A DNA stretch of 64,000 bases from Faecalibacter sp. LW9 (GCF_034661295.1 NZ_CP141062.1:124001-188000), one strand, 5' to 3'; shown: positions 54,353 through 64,000, numbered from the stretch's first letter. Notes: generated by a model not told the origin, from the letters alone. A program made the numbers and translations.

Positions 54353-54940
54353 TTATCCTATAATTTTTTCTTCCAGCTGAGATTTATAAATGGAATTCCA
54401 TTCCTCTTTTAACATACTAAACACAATCGTATCTCTTTTGTAACCGTCTGGAAGATACATGTGCTTTCTCAAAATTCCTTCTTGTTGAAAACCAATTTTC
54501 TTCATAGCGGCAATGCTTCGTTTGTTCCTTAAATCAGCATTCAACTCAATTCGTTCCAATTCCAATTGATCAAATGCCAATTGTAACATCAAATATTTCA
54601 CATGGGTATTAATTCCTGATCCTTGTTGTTCGACAGCATACCATGTGAAACCTATTTTTGCAGATTTATTTTTAGAATCAAAACCATACAATCTTGTCAT
54701 CCCTACCGGACGATCTTTTTGTAAATCATAAACGACAAAAGCTCTTAAAGATGTTTGTTTATCTAACGATAAAGCTTGATGAAAATATTCTTTAAAATCA
54801 TCTTCTGATGCAATTTTAATGGTCGAATAAGTCCATAGTTTTTCATTTAATGCATCCTTTAAAAGTGGTGTATAATATTTTTCATCGATTGGATCTAATC
54901 GAAAAGCATTGGTTGAGAGGTTTTCCATATCACTTACCAT
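54353..54940 (-). CDS. GNAT-family N-acetyltransferase (RimJ/RimL-like)
   Basis: 195 residues; ATG at 54928 is an alternative start. The fold order is visible: RLDPIDEKYYTPLL, VGMTRLYGFDSKNKSAKIGFTWY (strands 4-5) and INTHVKYLMLQLAFDQLELERIELNADLRNKRSIAAMKKIGFQQEG (acetyl-CoA and C-terminal strand, in pieces). The substrate is unknown; similar proteins acetylate small molecules or protein N-termini. It is convergent with the MutS-like gene. Confidence 0.85.
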   Translation of the reverse strand: MVSDMENLSTNAFRLDPIDEKYYTPLLKDALNEKLWTYSTIKIASEDDFKEYFHQALSLDKQTSLRAFVVYDLQKDRPVGMTRLYGFDSKNKSAKIGFTWYAVEQQGSGINTHVKYLMLQLAFDQLELERIELNADLRNKRSIAAMKKIGFQQEGILRKHMYLPDGYKRDTIVFSMLKEEWNSIYKSQLEEKIIG

Positions 54941-55097
54941 ATTCCCATGAATACAGCCCTAAATTATTTAATTTTTAAATTTAAACCCAATTTATTTTAC
55001 CCTTCTTGCCCCATCATATCTTAAAGGCTTCATTTTTTTTCAGTTATGTTGTAACAAATGAAGATATCTAACGTCTAATCATTGTATAACCAACGAA

Positions 55098-57494
55098 ATG
55101 AAAAAAATTCTAACACCTATTGCCTGCTTCTTTACGTTCTATGCTTATGCACAGACTGAAGTTAAAGGAAGTATTACTCTACATGATGGAAGCCCAGCTG
55201 CCTTTATTGATATACTGATTAAAAAAGATGAAAAATACATCGATGAAGTTTCAACCGATGAAAACGGCTTATATACAACCCTTTTAGAAGATGGAACATA
55301 TGAATTTTTCTTCTCTGATGCTGGTGTTCAAATTGCAAAACAAAATGTGAGTTTTCATCAAGATCAAGAAATTGGAGTATTAGTCCTTCCAAAACCTGAA
55401 AACATTGCCTTAAAAGAAACTGTAATCACCGGCCAAAAAAAGTTAATCGAAAAAAAAGTCGATCGTTTAGTCTTTAATACTGACTTGGCAGAAGGTGCTA
55501 AAGGTGGAAATGCATTAGATGCATTACGATTAGCACCACGGATTAAAGTAGACGAAAGCACTGATGCTATATCCATCATTGGAAAAGGTTCCATCAGTGT
55601 GATGATCAACGATCGATTGATGCAAATGAATAGCGACCAATTAGCCAGCTACTTAAAAACAATTCGAACGGAAGACATCGAAAAAATTGAAGTCATTACC
55701 AATCCTCCCGCTAAATATGATGCGACGGGAAATAGTGGAATCGTCAACATTGTTTTAAAAAATGCTAAATCTGAAAGTGTCAATGGATCTCTATCCGCAA
55801 GCTATAATCACCAAAAATATGGTGGATATAACCTTAGTGGTAATGTCAATGTACGCAAAGGAAAATGGACATTTACATCAACCGTATATAATGGATTAGG
55901 TAAATGGTACAATGAAAGTCTAACCCATACTTATTATCCGGATGAAACGTGGTCGAATGAAAGTTATAATTCCAACAACAACAAGTACATCGGTGGACGT
56001 ATTGGAGTAGATTATGAAATCAATAAAAACCTTATTACAGGATTCACATTTGATACTTCCAATGGTGATGGTGAAAATAATGGCCAATCGACTTCTACAA
56101 TTCGTGATCTAATTTCCAATGCACCGAAAAAGTATATTACCAACTTAAGAGACGGAAGCTTTTGGGATTGGAATTATATCGGATTCAACTACCATGTGAT
56201 TAAAAAATTTGGGACTGATGGAAAAAAATTAACGTTTGACTTTGATTATTCAGGGAACAACAATACATCAAATGATCAGACTATCAGTAATGAATGGGAT
56301 GCAAATTGGAATGCCTTCCCTAATACATATCAAGGAAATAAAACCTATACCTTTTCGGACTCTGATCGATTTAATGTGAGTGTGGACATGGAACATCCCG
56401 TAAAAGATTGGAAAATGAATTATGGTACACGTTTACGTTGGGCGACAGATCAAGCCAACAACACGCGCTACAACACTTCCTCTCCTGAAACCCCTTTTAT
56501 GGAACAACCTTCGCTTTTTACAGCATTTGAATATCGTGAGAATGTAAATGCACTTTATTACTCTGTTGAAAAAGAATTATCTGATCAATGGACGGCTAAA
56601 ATCGGTTTACGTTATGAAGGTGCAATAGTAAAGGGTATTAGTGATCAAGCCGAAGAGAATTATCGGAAGGAATTTCATGGGTTATACCCTTCAGCATATC
56701 TTATGTATCAAGCAGCAGAGAATCATTCCTTTTCTATAAATTATTCTCGTCGAGTCGATCGACCATTTATGTGGTACCTGAATCCTGCACGCGTTAAAAT
56801 GAATGACTATGCGTACAATGAAGGTAATCCTGATTTGACACCATCCAATTCGAATAATTTCGAATTAGAATATGCCTATAAAGATGTATCAGTATCGAGC
56901 ATCTATTATCGCAATCAAAATGATTTATTTGAACAAGTTCAAATTATTGATCCGGAAACAAAAATAGTAATCAACAAACCGTTTAATATTGGTAAAACGT
57001 ATAGTATCGGTTTTAGCGAAAACCTAAATATAAAACCGTTGAAATGGTGGAAAATCAATGCTTCTGCAGATGTATTTTATCGTAAAACAACTGGTGGTAT
57101 CCCAGAATTAAGTTATTCTATTGATGGAATAACGGGAGAATTTAGAATAACGAACAATTTTGATCTGAATAAAAAGAAAACTTTATTTGCCAATTATACC
57201 TTTAATCATGAAACAAAAAATGTATATGGCTTAGATCAATTTGGTGCTTATTCTCGTCATAATGTAGGTTTCAGAGCCATGTTATGGGATAAAAAATTAC
57301 AGTTATCTGCAAACATTAATAATTTATTCGAAAATAAAAATTCAACGTATAGATCGCGATCAAATGAAATTGAAACATTTGGTACAAATACAGCGTTTCG
57401 ATCATTTCGAATTGGTATTGCCTATAATTTTGGAAAATATTTCAATATTGAACGATCAAAATCCAACCAAGAACAAGCGGGTGGAAAAGCTTAA
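55098..57494 (+). CDS. TonB-receptor-like outer-membrane beta-barrel protein
   Basis: 798 residues. A signal peptide (MKKILTPIACFFTFYAYAQ) is followed by a carboxypeptidase-regulatory-like fold (about 22-105). The plug-like domain (about 115-215) has ALDALRLAPRIKVDE and IEKIEVITNPPAKYDATGNSGIVNIV. The rest is the barrel of the OMP_b-brl_3 type, with aromatic girdle strands to the end. These proteins resemble TonB receptors but often lack a TonB box; the cargo is unknown. It is a single gene followed by a terminator. Confidence 0.88.
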   Translation: MKKILTPIACFFTFYAYAQTEVKGSITLHDGSPAAFIDILIKKDEKYIDEVSTDENGLYTTLLEDGTYEFFFSDAGVQIAKQNVSFHQDQEIGVLVLPKPENIALKETVITGQKKLIEKKVDRLVFNTDLAEGAKGGNALDALRLAPRIKVDESTDAISIIGKGSISVMINDRLMQMNSDQLASYLKTIRTEDIEKIEVITNPPAKYDATGNSGIVNIVLKNAKSESVNGSLSASYNHQKYGGYNLSGNVNVRKGKWTFTSTVYNGLGKWYNESLTHTYYPDETWSNESYNSNNNKYIGGRIGVDYEINKNLITGFTFDTSNGDGENNGQSTSTIRDLISNAPKKYITNLRDGSFWDWNYIGFNYHVIKKFGTDGKKLTFDFDYSGNNNTSNDQTISNEWDANWNAFPNTYQGNKTYTFSDSDRFNVSVDMEHPVKDWKMNYGTRLRWATDQANNTRYNTSSPETPFMEQPSLFTAFEYRENVNALYYSVEKELSDQWTAKIGLRYEGAIVKGISDQAEENYRKEFHGLYPSAYLMYQAAENHSFSINYSRRVDRPFMWYLNPARVKMNDYAYNEGNPDLTPSNSNNFELEYAYKDVSVSSIYYRNQNDLFEQVQIIDPETKIVINKPFNIGKTYSIGFSENLNIKPLKWWKINASADVFYRKTTGGIPELSYSIDGITGEFRITNNFDLNKKKTLFANYTFNHETKNVYGLDQFGAYSRHNVGFRAMLWDKKLQLSANINNLFENKNSTYRSRSNEIETFGTNTAFRSFRIGIAYNFGKYFNIERSKSNQEQAGGKA

Positions 57495-57499
57495 AATAT

Positions 57500-57530
57500 A
57501 AAAAGCCTGAAGAAATCTTCAGGCATTTTT
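57500..57530. terminator. Intrinsic terminator between converging genes
   Basis: AAAAGCCTGAAGA pairs with TCTTCAGGC and is flanked by T6 on the plus strand and A4 on the minus side. It serves the barrel-protein gene and probably yggS. Confidence 0.85.
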
Positions 57531-58189
57531 TATATGTTATAATTTCGATGTCCAAAAATCGAACTACCAATTCGTACCATTGTACTTCCTTCTTCAATAG
57601 CGATTGCATAATCACCACTCATCCCCATAGAAAGAATTTTAAGATCAGGATGTGTTTTTTGATGCAAATCAAATAAGTTTTTTAATGTTTTAAACTCTTC
57701 TCGTATTTGATTATTATCCTCTGTAAATGTTGCCATCCCCATCAATCCAACCACCTTTACATGAAGCAAATTTTGAATTTCGTCAGTTAAAATATGTTCT
57801 AATTCCGTAGCGTCTAATCCAAATTTGGTTTCTTCATCCGCGATAAACACCTGCAATAAAACATCGATTACACGATTGTTTTTTTCAGCCTGTTTATTGA
57901 TTTCTTTAAGCAATTTTAAACTGTCAACTCCATGAATCAAATGAACAAATGGCGCCATGTATTTTACTTTATTGGTTTGGACATGACCAATCATATGCCA
58001 ACGAATATCTTTGGGTAAGATTTCGTATTTATCACACATTTCTTGAATCTTATTTTCTCCAAAATCACGAATTCCTGCATCATATGCTTGCTGTAAATCT
58101 TCCACTGGTTTAGTCTTCGAAACAGCTACTAATGTAACAGGAGAAGGAATCGTTGATTGAATTTGTTTTAAATTATCTTGAATACTCAT
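57530..58189 (-). CDS. yggS: Pyridoxal phosphate homeostasis protein
   Basis: 219 residues of the YggS/PROSC family, which binds PLP without known enzymatic activity and balances B6 and amino-acid pools. The PLP Lys is in TLVAVSKTKPVEDLQ (about 19-33). Further family stretches are FGENKIQEMCDKY, WHMIGHVQTNKVKYM and LSMGMSGDYAIAIEEGSTMVRIGSSIFG (in pieces). It lies 3 bp downstream of the DUF1015 gene, probably co-transcribed with serC-serA. Confidence 0.93.
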   Translation of the reverse strand: MSIQDNLKQIQSTIPSPVTLVAVSKTKPVEDLQQAYDAGIRDFGENKIQEMCDKYEILPKDIRWHMIGHVQTNKVKYMAPFVHLIHGVDSLKLLKEINKQAEKNNRVIDVLLQVFIADEETKFGLDATELEHILTDEIQNLLHVKVVGLMGMATFTEDNNQIREEFKTLKNLFDLHQKTHPDLKILSMGMSGDYAIAIEEGSTMVRIGSSIFGHRNYNI

Positions 58190-58192
58190 GGT

Positions 58193-59440
58193 TTAATCTT
58201 TTAAATCAAAAATTGCAAATCCACTTAAAGGCTTAGGCTCAATATAAGTTGACTTTGGTGGCATTTTTAACCCCAAATCAGCAATCAACTGCAAATCAGA
58301 AACATTGACCGGATAAAATGCAAATCCAACCACATAATGATCTTGATCTACTTTTTGTTTTAATCGCTCAATTCCGTCTTTATCTTTCGTTCCATGAACA
58401 AACCCAATGCGTTTATCATTTCGGGTATCATGAATATCTAAAATAGGTTTTAACAAATGTTCTTCAAAAATATAAGTATCCAACTCTTTTAAACCTTCGA
58501 TTTCATGATCTAAAGACTTGGTAAATAAGCTATAAAACTCATTCTCCAAATACATCACAATATGATGCTTTTTTGTAGGCAAAATGGGGTCATTACCTTT
58601 CGGTATCACTTCAAAATATTCGGATAATTGCTTTAAAAATTCCTCTTTTGATAATCCATTTAAATCACTCACCACTCGATTATAATCATTAATAATCAAT
58701 TCGTCGTGAGAAACCAAAAGGGCTAATGTATAATTAAATGTTTCATCCCCATAGACTTTTTCGTCATAAGTATTGGCAACATTTTCGGTATACTTTAAAG
58801 AAGATTCCATGCGATGGTGCCCATCTGCAATATAAAGACCTTCTAACTTTTCAATCGAATCTTTAAATTGTTTTAAATTCAAACGATTATCCACACGCCA
58901 TAGCAAATGTTCGATCCCATCATCATCTTTTAACCGAAGCGTGGGCTTACGTTTCATTTCTGTCTCTATTAACAAATCAACACGCTGTGCTGGTTTATGC
59001 GTTAATAAAACGGGTTCGGCATGGAAGTGAGAACCATTTAAATAATTCGCAAATAAATCCACACGTCGAGCAATCGTTTCTTCATGCTTTTTGATGGTAT
59101 TTGCTTTATAATCATTGATATTCACCAAGCCTAACAGCCCTTTGGTTTGACGACCATTGGGCTGTATCACTTGATAAATGTAAAATGATGCTTTATCTTG
59201 TACCAATACCTTTTGGTCCATATAATTTTCTAAATTGGTTCTTACCTTAGAAAAACGTTCGGATACGTTTTCAATGGCATTATCCCAAGTGGGTTGAATC
59301 ACATGTAAAAACGAATGTTCACGCTTATTTATATTTTCCTGAATTTCATCCATGGAATAACGATCTACTGATTTGGTTACAAAATCAGAAACCGATTCTT
59401 CCGTAGGACGTATCCCCTTAAAAGGTCTAAATTGTGGCAT
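58193..59440 (-). CDS. DUF1015 family protein
   Basis: 415 residues beginning FRPFKGIRPTEESVSDF. The most conserved stretch is YIADGHHRMESSLKY (about 210-224), the family's DGHHR motif. Proteins of this kind accompany serine biosynthesis genes in many Bacteroidota and have no proved function. Here it lies 19 bp downstream of serA and 3 bp upstream of yggS. Confidence 0.85.
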   Translation of the reverse strand: MPQFRPFKGIRPTEESVSDFVTKSVDRYSMDEIQENINKREHSFLHVIQPTWDNAIENVSERFSKVRTNLENYMDQKVLVQDKASFYIYQVIQPNGRQTKGLLGLVNINDYKANTIKKHEETIARRVDLFANYLNGSHFHAEPVLLTHKPAQRVDLLIETEMKRKPTLRLKDDDGIEHLLWRVDNRLNLKQFKDSIEKLEGLYIADGHHRMESSLKYTENVANTYDEKVYGDETFNYTLALLVSHDELIINDYNRVVSDLNGLSKEEFLKQLSEYFEVIPKGNDPILPTKKHHIVMYLENEFYSLFTKSLDHEIEGLKELDTYIFEEHLLKPILDIHDTRNDKRIGFVHGTKDKDGIERLKQKVDQDHYVVGFAFYPVNVSDLQLIADLGLKMPPKSTYIEPKPLSGFAIFDLKD

Positions 59441-59459
59441 TGGCTAAGCTATTAAATGT

Positions 59460-60410
59460 TTATTTTCCGTAGAATTCCGCAATCTGCGCTGCTAATTCTG
59501 TACCGATTCTGCTTTGTGCTTCTTCAGTTGAACCTGCAATATGCGGAGACAAAGATAAACTTTCGTTCATTAATAACCCCATTTCTGGTTGAGGTTCTTT
59601 TTCAAACACATCTAAACCTGCTCCTAAAACTTTACCGTCTTCAATCGCTTCGGTTAATGCTTTTTCATCAATCACTCCTCCACGAGCTGTATTAACGATT
59701 ACGACACCATCTTTCATTTTCGCTAATTCTTTTGCTCCGATGATGTATCCATTTTGTGCTGGAACGTGTAACGTAATGAAATCTGCTTTTGTAATAACTT
59801 CTTCAAAATCTGTAGATGCTAACGTAAATTTCAATTTTTGTCCGTCGAAGAAATCCAATTCAATTTCGCGTGTTGCAGGAAATTTATCATAAACGACAAC
59901 GTTCATACCTAAACCAATTGCAATTTTGATCACTTCCACTCCAATTCGCCCAAATCCAATAACCCCCATCGTTTTACCACGTAATTCGTAGGCTTTTGCA
60001 TAAGCTTTCTTTAGCCCATTGAAGTTGGTATCCCCTTCTAATGGCATATTACGGTTGGCCTAATGTAAATTTCTTACGATAGAGAATATATGAGCAAATA
60101 CGAACTCTGCTACTGATTGTGATGATGATGCAGGAGTATTGATCACTTGGATTCCTTTTTCGCGTGCATATTCTACATCAATGTTATCCATTCCTACTCC
60201 ACCACGTCCAATCATTTTTAAATTCGTTGCATCAATTAAATCTTGACGAACTTTTGTTGCTGAACGAACCAATAATACCTCAACTTCTTTTTCGTTGATG
60301 TAATTTGCTAATTGTTCTTGGGCAACATGTGTTGTAATGACTTCGAAACCTTTTGCTTCTAATGCTTCTTGACCTGCTTTAGAGATTCCGTCGTTTGCTA
60401 ATATTTTCAT
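59460..60410 (-). pseudogene. serA: D-3-phosphoglycerate dehydrogenase with an in-frame TAG
   Basis: SerA oxidises 3-phosphoglycerate, the first step of serine synthesis. From ATG 60410 the substrate/nucleotide domain is normal (MKILANDGISKAGQEAL, VLLVRSATKVRQDLI, GRGGVGMDNIDVEYAREKG). After SIVRNLH the codon TAG occurs at 60062-60060. The same frame then continues ANRNMPLEGDTNFNGLKKAYAK, GVIGFGRIG (NAD loop), VNTARGGVIDEKAL and LSPHIAGSTEEAQSRIG to a stop at 59460. One base change (CAG to TAG, for example) explains it. Uninterrupted length would be 316 residues, as usual in Bacteroidota. It is either a real null allele, a recoded stop or a sequencing error. Confidence 0.88.
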
Positions 60411-60494
60411 TGTTATTATAGTATTGAGATGTGAGTTATTAGAAGCTAGAAAGAATCTCAATTCTGATATCTAACTTCTAGTATCGAATTATTT

Positions 60495-61565
60495 TTATCC
60501 AAATTTTTGTTCAAATTGTTTCATGACTTCCACTAAAACCTGAACCGATTCTAATGGTAAAGCATTGTACATTGATGCACGGTATCCACCTACATCACGG
60601 TGACCATTTAATGAAACGATACCTGCTTCTTTTAATAATGCTTCAAATTCAGCTTTTAACTCTTCGTTGTTTAAAACGAAAGTCGCATTCATTTGAGAAC
60701 GATCTTCTACATTAGCTGTACCCGTGAATAATCCGTTGCGGTCAATTTCACCATACATGGCTTCAGCTTTGGCGGTGTTCACTTTTGCAATCGCTTCTAC
60801 TCCACCTTGTTCTTTTAACCATTGTAAGTTCAACATCACACCATAGATTGCAATTACTGGCCAAGTATTAAACGAAGATTCTTTGGCAATATGCGTAGCA
60901 TAGTTTAAGTAATCTGGAATATTACGTCCTGTTTTGCCTAATAAATCTTTTTGAACAATGGCAACCGCAGAACCTGCAGGTCCCATATTTTTTTGAGCTC
61001 CAGCGTAAATTACACCAAATTTAGAAACGTCGATTGTTCGCGATAAAATATCCGAAGACATATCACATACCACTGGAACTTCTGTCGTTGGAAATTCTTT
61101 CATTTGCGTTCCAAAAATCGTATTGTTCGATGTGCAGTGAAAATAATCGACATCCGTAGGGATGTTGTATCCTTTAGGAACGTTATTGTAGTTATCTGCT
61201 TTAGACGATGCTACCACTTCAATTTCTCCGAAACGTTTCGCTTCTTTAATAGCATTCGCTGCCCATTTCCCTGAATCTAAATAAGCGGCTTTTCCTCCTT
61301 CTCTTAATAAGTTATAGGCAACAGTAGGAAATTGTAATGAAGCTCCTCCTTGCATAAATAAAACATCGTGTGATTCGGGAACGTTCATTAATTCCTTTAC
61401 TAATGCACGTGCTGTATCGATAACTTCGACAGCATCTTTACGACGATGAGAGATTTCTAAGATTGAAGTTCCTGAGTTGTTGAAGTTTAAACATGCTTCT
61501 GCCATTTTATCAAACACCACTTGTGGTAAGATACATGGACCTGCGCTAAAGTTGTGAACTTTCAT
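60495..61565 (-). CDS. serC: Phosphoserine aminotransferase
   Basis: Second step of serine synthesis. 356 residues from ATG 61565, chosen because KVHNFSAGPCILP is the true SerC N-terminus; open frame continues 23 codons upstream. The PLP Lys is in YAGAQKNMGPAG (about 190-201). Other marks are GTSILEISHRRKD and LNGHRDVGGYRASMYNALP. It precedes serA by 84 bp and has a TATATTTG promoter element. Confidence 0.95.
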   Translation of the reverse strand: MKVHNFSAGPCILPQVVFDKMAEACLNFNNSGTSILEISHRRKDAVEVIDTARALVKELMNVPESHDVLFMQGGASLQFPTVAYNLLREGGKAAYLDSGKWAANAIKEAKRFGEIEVVASSKADNYNNVPKGYNIPTDVDYFHCTSNNTIFGTQMKEFPTTEVPVVCDMSSDILSRTIDVSKFGVIYAGAQKNMGPAGSAVAIVQKDLLGKTGRNIPDYLNYATHIAKESSFNTWPVIAIYGVMLNLQWLKEQGGVEAIAKVNTAKAEAMYGEIDRNGLFTGTANVEDRSQMNATFVLNNEELKAEFEALLKEAGIVSLNGHRDVGGYRASMYNALPLESVQVLVEVMKQFEQKFG

Positions 61566-61604
61566 AATTTTTTTTGTATTTGTTTGTGTTGTATAATGTG
61601 ATAA

Positions 61605-61612
61605 CAAATATA
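61605..61612 (-). promoter_or_regulatory. Promoter -7 element for serC
   Basis: TATATTTG matches TAnnTTTG, 39 bases before the serC ATG. I find no convincing TTG at the -33 distance. Confidence 0.5.
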
Positions 61613-61670
61613 TGAAATGCTTAGGCACGGACATTAAAAAAAAGATTGACTTTTTAACATATTTTGAACA

Positions 61671-61706
61671 AAAAAAGCCTTAAACAATAAGATGTTTAAG
61701 GCTTTT
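61671..61706 (-). terminator. Intrinsic terminator after the alpha-oxoamine synthase gene
   Basis: AAAAGCCTTAAACA pairs with TGTTTAAGGCTTTT across TCTTAT, followed by T-rich sequence on the minus strand. Confidence 0.9.
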
Positions 61707-61726
61707 GATATTTTATTTAAAGAATA

Positions 61727-62986
61727 TTAATATTGTACGAAGTCAATGTTTAGTTCTTCAGCTTTTCTTTTGTAGTATCCATCTTCTAATTTACCACGGA
61801 TTTCAGCAAATGAATTTAATGTGTATTCAATGTGCTCATCTTCGTGTGCAGCAGTAGGGATGATACGGAAAATAATCATTCCTTTTGGAATTACTGGGTA
61901 AACGACCACAGAAACGAAAATTCCGTACTCTTCACGCATTTCTTTTGCTAAAACAGTAGCTTCAATTGGAGAACCGTTTAATACAATAGGTGTTACACAA
62001 GTATTAGATCCACCAATATCAAATCCACGTTCTTGTAAACCTTTTTGAATTTTCTCTACATTGTGCCATAATTTATCTTTTAATTCTGGCGATTTTCTTA
62101 ATAATTCTAAACGTTTTAAACCTCCGATAACCATTGGCATTGTCAATGATTTTGCGAAAATTTGAGAACGTAAGTTGTATTTTAAAATGCGGATAATTTC
62201 TTTATCTCCAGCGATAAATGCTCCGAAACCAGCCATTGATTTTGCAAAAGTTGAGAAATAAATATCAATTTTATCTTGACATCCTTGCTCTTCTCCAGCA
62301 CCAGCTCCTGTTTTACCTAAAGTACCAAAACCGTGAGCATCATCTACTAATAAACGGAATTTATATTCATCTTTGAAAGCAGCGATTTCTTTTAAAATCC
62401 CTTGTTTACCTGTCATACCGAATACACCTTCAGTAATCACTAAGATTCCTCCTCCTTGTTTATCTGCTAATTTACGAGCACGGATAATTGTTTTTTCAAA
62501 ACTCTCAATGTTATTGTGTTGAAAGATAAAACGTTTTCCGAAGTGTAAACGAACTCCATCCACAATACAAGCGTGACATTCTGCATCATAAACAATTACA
62601 TCGTTTTTAGATACTAATGCATCGATTGTAGATACCATCCCTTGGTATCCGAAGTTCATTAAATATGATGATTCTTTTTGTACGAAGTCTGCTAATTCTT
62701 GCTCTAATTGGGCGTGGTAATCTGTTTGACCAGACATGGCGCGAGCACCCATTGGATAAGCCATACCATATTCCGCTGCCGCATCTGCATCCGCTTTACG
62801 CACTTCTGGATGATTGGCTAACCCTAAATAGTTATTGATTGACCAAGTAATCACTTTTTTTCCTTGAAATTCCATTACTGGACCAATTTCCCCTTTTAAT
62901 TGAGGGAAAACGTAGTAACCTTCACCGTAATCAGCAAATTGTCCTAATGGACCAGGATTTTGTTTTAATCTTTCAAAAATATCCAT
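61727..62986 (-). CDS. Alpha-oxoamine synthase, probably serine palmitoyltransferase
   Basis: 419 residues of the PLP-dependent class II family that condenses an amino acid with acyl-CoA. The PLP Lys is in YFSTFAKSMAGFGAFIAG. Other marks are YPMGARAMSGQTDYHAQLEQELADFV (in pieces), IVYDAECHACIVDGVRL, LVDDAHGFGTLG and RIIPTAAHEDEHIE. In Bacteroidota this type is commonly the sphingolipid enzyme Spt; KBL (glycine C-acetyltransferase) and BioF are the alternatives. Placement beside serine genes fits a serine-using enzyme. Confidence 0.72.
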   Translation of the reverse strand: MDIFERLKQNPGPLGQFADYGEGYYVFPQLKGEIGPVMEFQGKKVITWSINNYLGLANHPEVRKADADAAAEYGMAYPMGARAMSGQTDYHAQLEQELADFVQKESSYLMNFGYQGMVSTIDALVSKNDVIVYDAECHACIVDGVRLHFGKRFIFQHNNIESFEKTIIRARKLADKQGGGILVITEGVFGMTGKQGILKEIAAFKDEYKFRLLVDDAHGFGTLGKTGAGAGEEQGCQDKIDIYFSTFAKSMAGFGAFIAGDKEIIRILKYNLRSQIFAKSLTMPMVIGGLKRLELLRKSPELKDKLWHNVEKIQKGLQERGFDIGGSNTCVTPIVLNGSPIEATVLAKEMREEYGIFVSVVVYPVIPKGMIIFRIIPTAAHEDEHIEYTLNSFAEIRGKLEDGYYKRKAEELNIDFVQY

Positions 62987-63011
62987 TGTAAATATCTTGT
63001 ATTTTAAGTTA

Positions 63012-63047
63012 AAAAAGTAGAGCCTAATACGATTAGATTCTACTTTT
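63012..63047 (-). terminator. Intrinsic terminator after the cysteine synthase-type gene
   Basis: AAAAGTAGA and TCTACTTTT enclose a second, inner stem (CTAAT with ATTAG), followed by T-rich sequence on the minus strand. Confidence 0.75.
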
Positions 63048-63065
63048 CAAATATATTCAAATTAT

Positions 63066-64000
63066 TTATTTATTAATGTACTCAACAGTAGCGCGAGATT
63101 CTAACCCATTCAATTTACTGTTTGTAAATCCTTGTTCCGCCATCCATTCATCGCTAAATACTTTCGTAATATAACGCGAACCGTGGTCTGGGAATAAAAC
63201 TGCAACAACTGAATTTTCATCAAATTCACCAGCTTCTGCTAATTGTTTTAAGGCTTGAGTTGCTGCTCCTGAAGTGTAACCAACCATCAATCCTTCTTTT
63301 AAAGCTAATTCTCTTGTACGGTATGCTGATTCTTCATCAGTTACCTTTACAAACTTATCGACTACTGAAAAATCCAATGCACCAGGAATTAAATTTTTCC
63401 CCATCCCTTCAATACGATAAGGATGAATTTCATTTGGATCTAAAACCCCTGTTTCATGGTATTTTTTCAATACCGAACCATGTGCGTCTACACCGATCAC
63501 TTTTACATTAGGGTTTTGTTCCTTAATGAAACGTCCACTTCCAGTTAATGTACCACCTGTACCAGTACAACCAATCAGGTGTGTAATTTTACCTTCTGTT
63601 TGTGCCCAAATTTCTGGACCAGTTGTTAAATAGTGAGCCTCAGTATTTCCTTGATTGAAGTACTGATTGATATAAATTGAATTTGGTGTTTCTGCAGCGA
63701 TTCTTTTTGCTACTTCGTAATACGAACGTGGATCATCTGCAGGTACATTCGCAGGACAAATAAATACTTTAGCGCCTAATGCTTTTAAATAAGCAATTTT
63801 CTCCGCTTTCGTTTTATCTGATACTGCTAAAATACACTTGTATCCTTTTACAATACTAACCATAGCAACCGCAAATCCAGTGTTTCCTGAAGTTGTTTCT
63901 ACAATTGTTGCTCCTGGCGTTAATAAACCTGTTTTTTCAGCCTCTTCTATGATATGTAAAGCTATCCTATCTTTGGTTGAATGTCCGGGATTATAACACT
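63066..64000 (-). CDS. Cysteine synthase / cystathionine beta-synthase family enzyme, 5' end outside window
   Basis: About 311 codons are visible; the frame is open to the right edge, so the start is missing. The PLP Lys is in [15 protein letters not shown], and the phosphate/substrate loop is [14 protein letters not shown]. Later features are the PLP-binding [16 protein letters not shown] and [22 protein letters not shown]. No CBS-domain pair follows. Activities in this family include CysK and CBS; which one applies is not decided by what is visible. It precedes the alpha-oxoamine synthase gene. Confidence 0.85.
   Translation of the reverse strand, partial: CYNPGHSTKDRIALHIIEEAEKTGLLTPGATIVETTSGNTGFAVAMVSIVKGYKCILAVSDKTKAEKIAYLKALGAKVFICPANVPADDPRSYYEVAKRIAAETPNSIYINQYFNQGNTEAHYLTTGPEIWAQTEGKITHLIGCTGTGGTLTGSGRFIKEQNPNVKVIGVDAHGSVLKKYHETGVLDPNEIHPYRIEGMGKNLIPGALDFSVVDKFVKVTDEESAYRTRELALKEGLMVGYTSGAATQALKQLAEAGEFDENSVVAVLFPDHGSRYITKVFSDEWMAEQGFTNSKLNGLESRATVEYINK

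Overview
The window looks like chromosome of a low-GC member of the Bacteroidota, class Flavobacteriia, probably family Weeksellaceae (an Empedobacter- or Chryseobacterium-like organism; the genus is a guess). The basis is AT-rich DNA, promoters of the TTG / TAnnTTTG type, absence of Shine-Dalgarno sequences with A/C-rich leaders instead, many Sec-exported proteins and lipoproteins, a TonB-receptor-like barrel protein, menaquinone genes, S23/four-helix-bundle proteins and typical flavobacterial mobilisation genes.

Layout. 1-2.0 kb: the start of an exported protein, then an intact IS1182-type insertion sequence whose right end abuts the xpt stop codon. 2.0-5.0 kb: guaA and xpt (GMP synthesis and xanthine salvage) and mtgA. 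5.2-9.8 kb: three exported proteins in a row, one built of repeated ~175-residue modules. 9.9-25.1 kb: a large minus-strand purine cluster, purL-purC-purF-purM, then a PIF1-like helicase and an FKBP, then purN-purH-(four-helix-bundle gene)-purD. Upstream of purL there is a promoter followed by a 68-nt RNA with the core of a purine (guanine-type) riboswitch, running straight into a U8 tract. Between purL and purC lies 1.16 kb without a gene. It holds an array of stem-loops with different stems but the same nine-base loop, and a 203-bp tandem repeat. 25.3-28.0 kb: a PAS-LuxR regulator and two membrane-anchored proteins.

28.1-46.4 kb is an accessory region. It contains an integrase remnant, small exported proteins, a GIY-YIG protein, a decayed IS30 element and gene fragments, then lipoprotein/OmpA genes and a histidine kinase. 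The kinase's response regulator is cut off at a junction where a type IIG-like restriction-modification gene is also cut off. An HNH protein and a mobilisable element follow (HTH protein, AAA ATPase, primase-like protein, MobC, relaxase, coiled-coil membrane protein), ending near a CAT-anticodon tRNA. No intact integrase is present.

46.5-64 kb is core chromosome: mce, TPR proteins, menC-DUF1684-menE, a MutS-like ATPase, an acetyltransferase, an outer-membrane barrel protein, yggS, a DUF1015 gene and serC-serA, then an alpha-oxoamine synthase and a cysteine synthase/CBS-type gene cut by the window edge. serA carries an in-frame TAG, so phosphoserine synthesis may be broken. If the sequence is right, serine, glycine and sphingolipid precursor supply would depend on uptake or other routes.

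The purine genes form one logical unit: PRPP to AICAR and IMP (purF, D, N, L, M, C, H), then GMP (guaA) and xanthine salvage (xpt). A guanine-responsive element before purL would close a feedback loop. purE, purK, purB, purA and guaB are not in the window.
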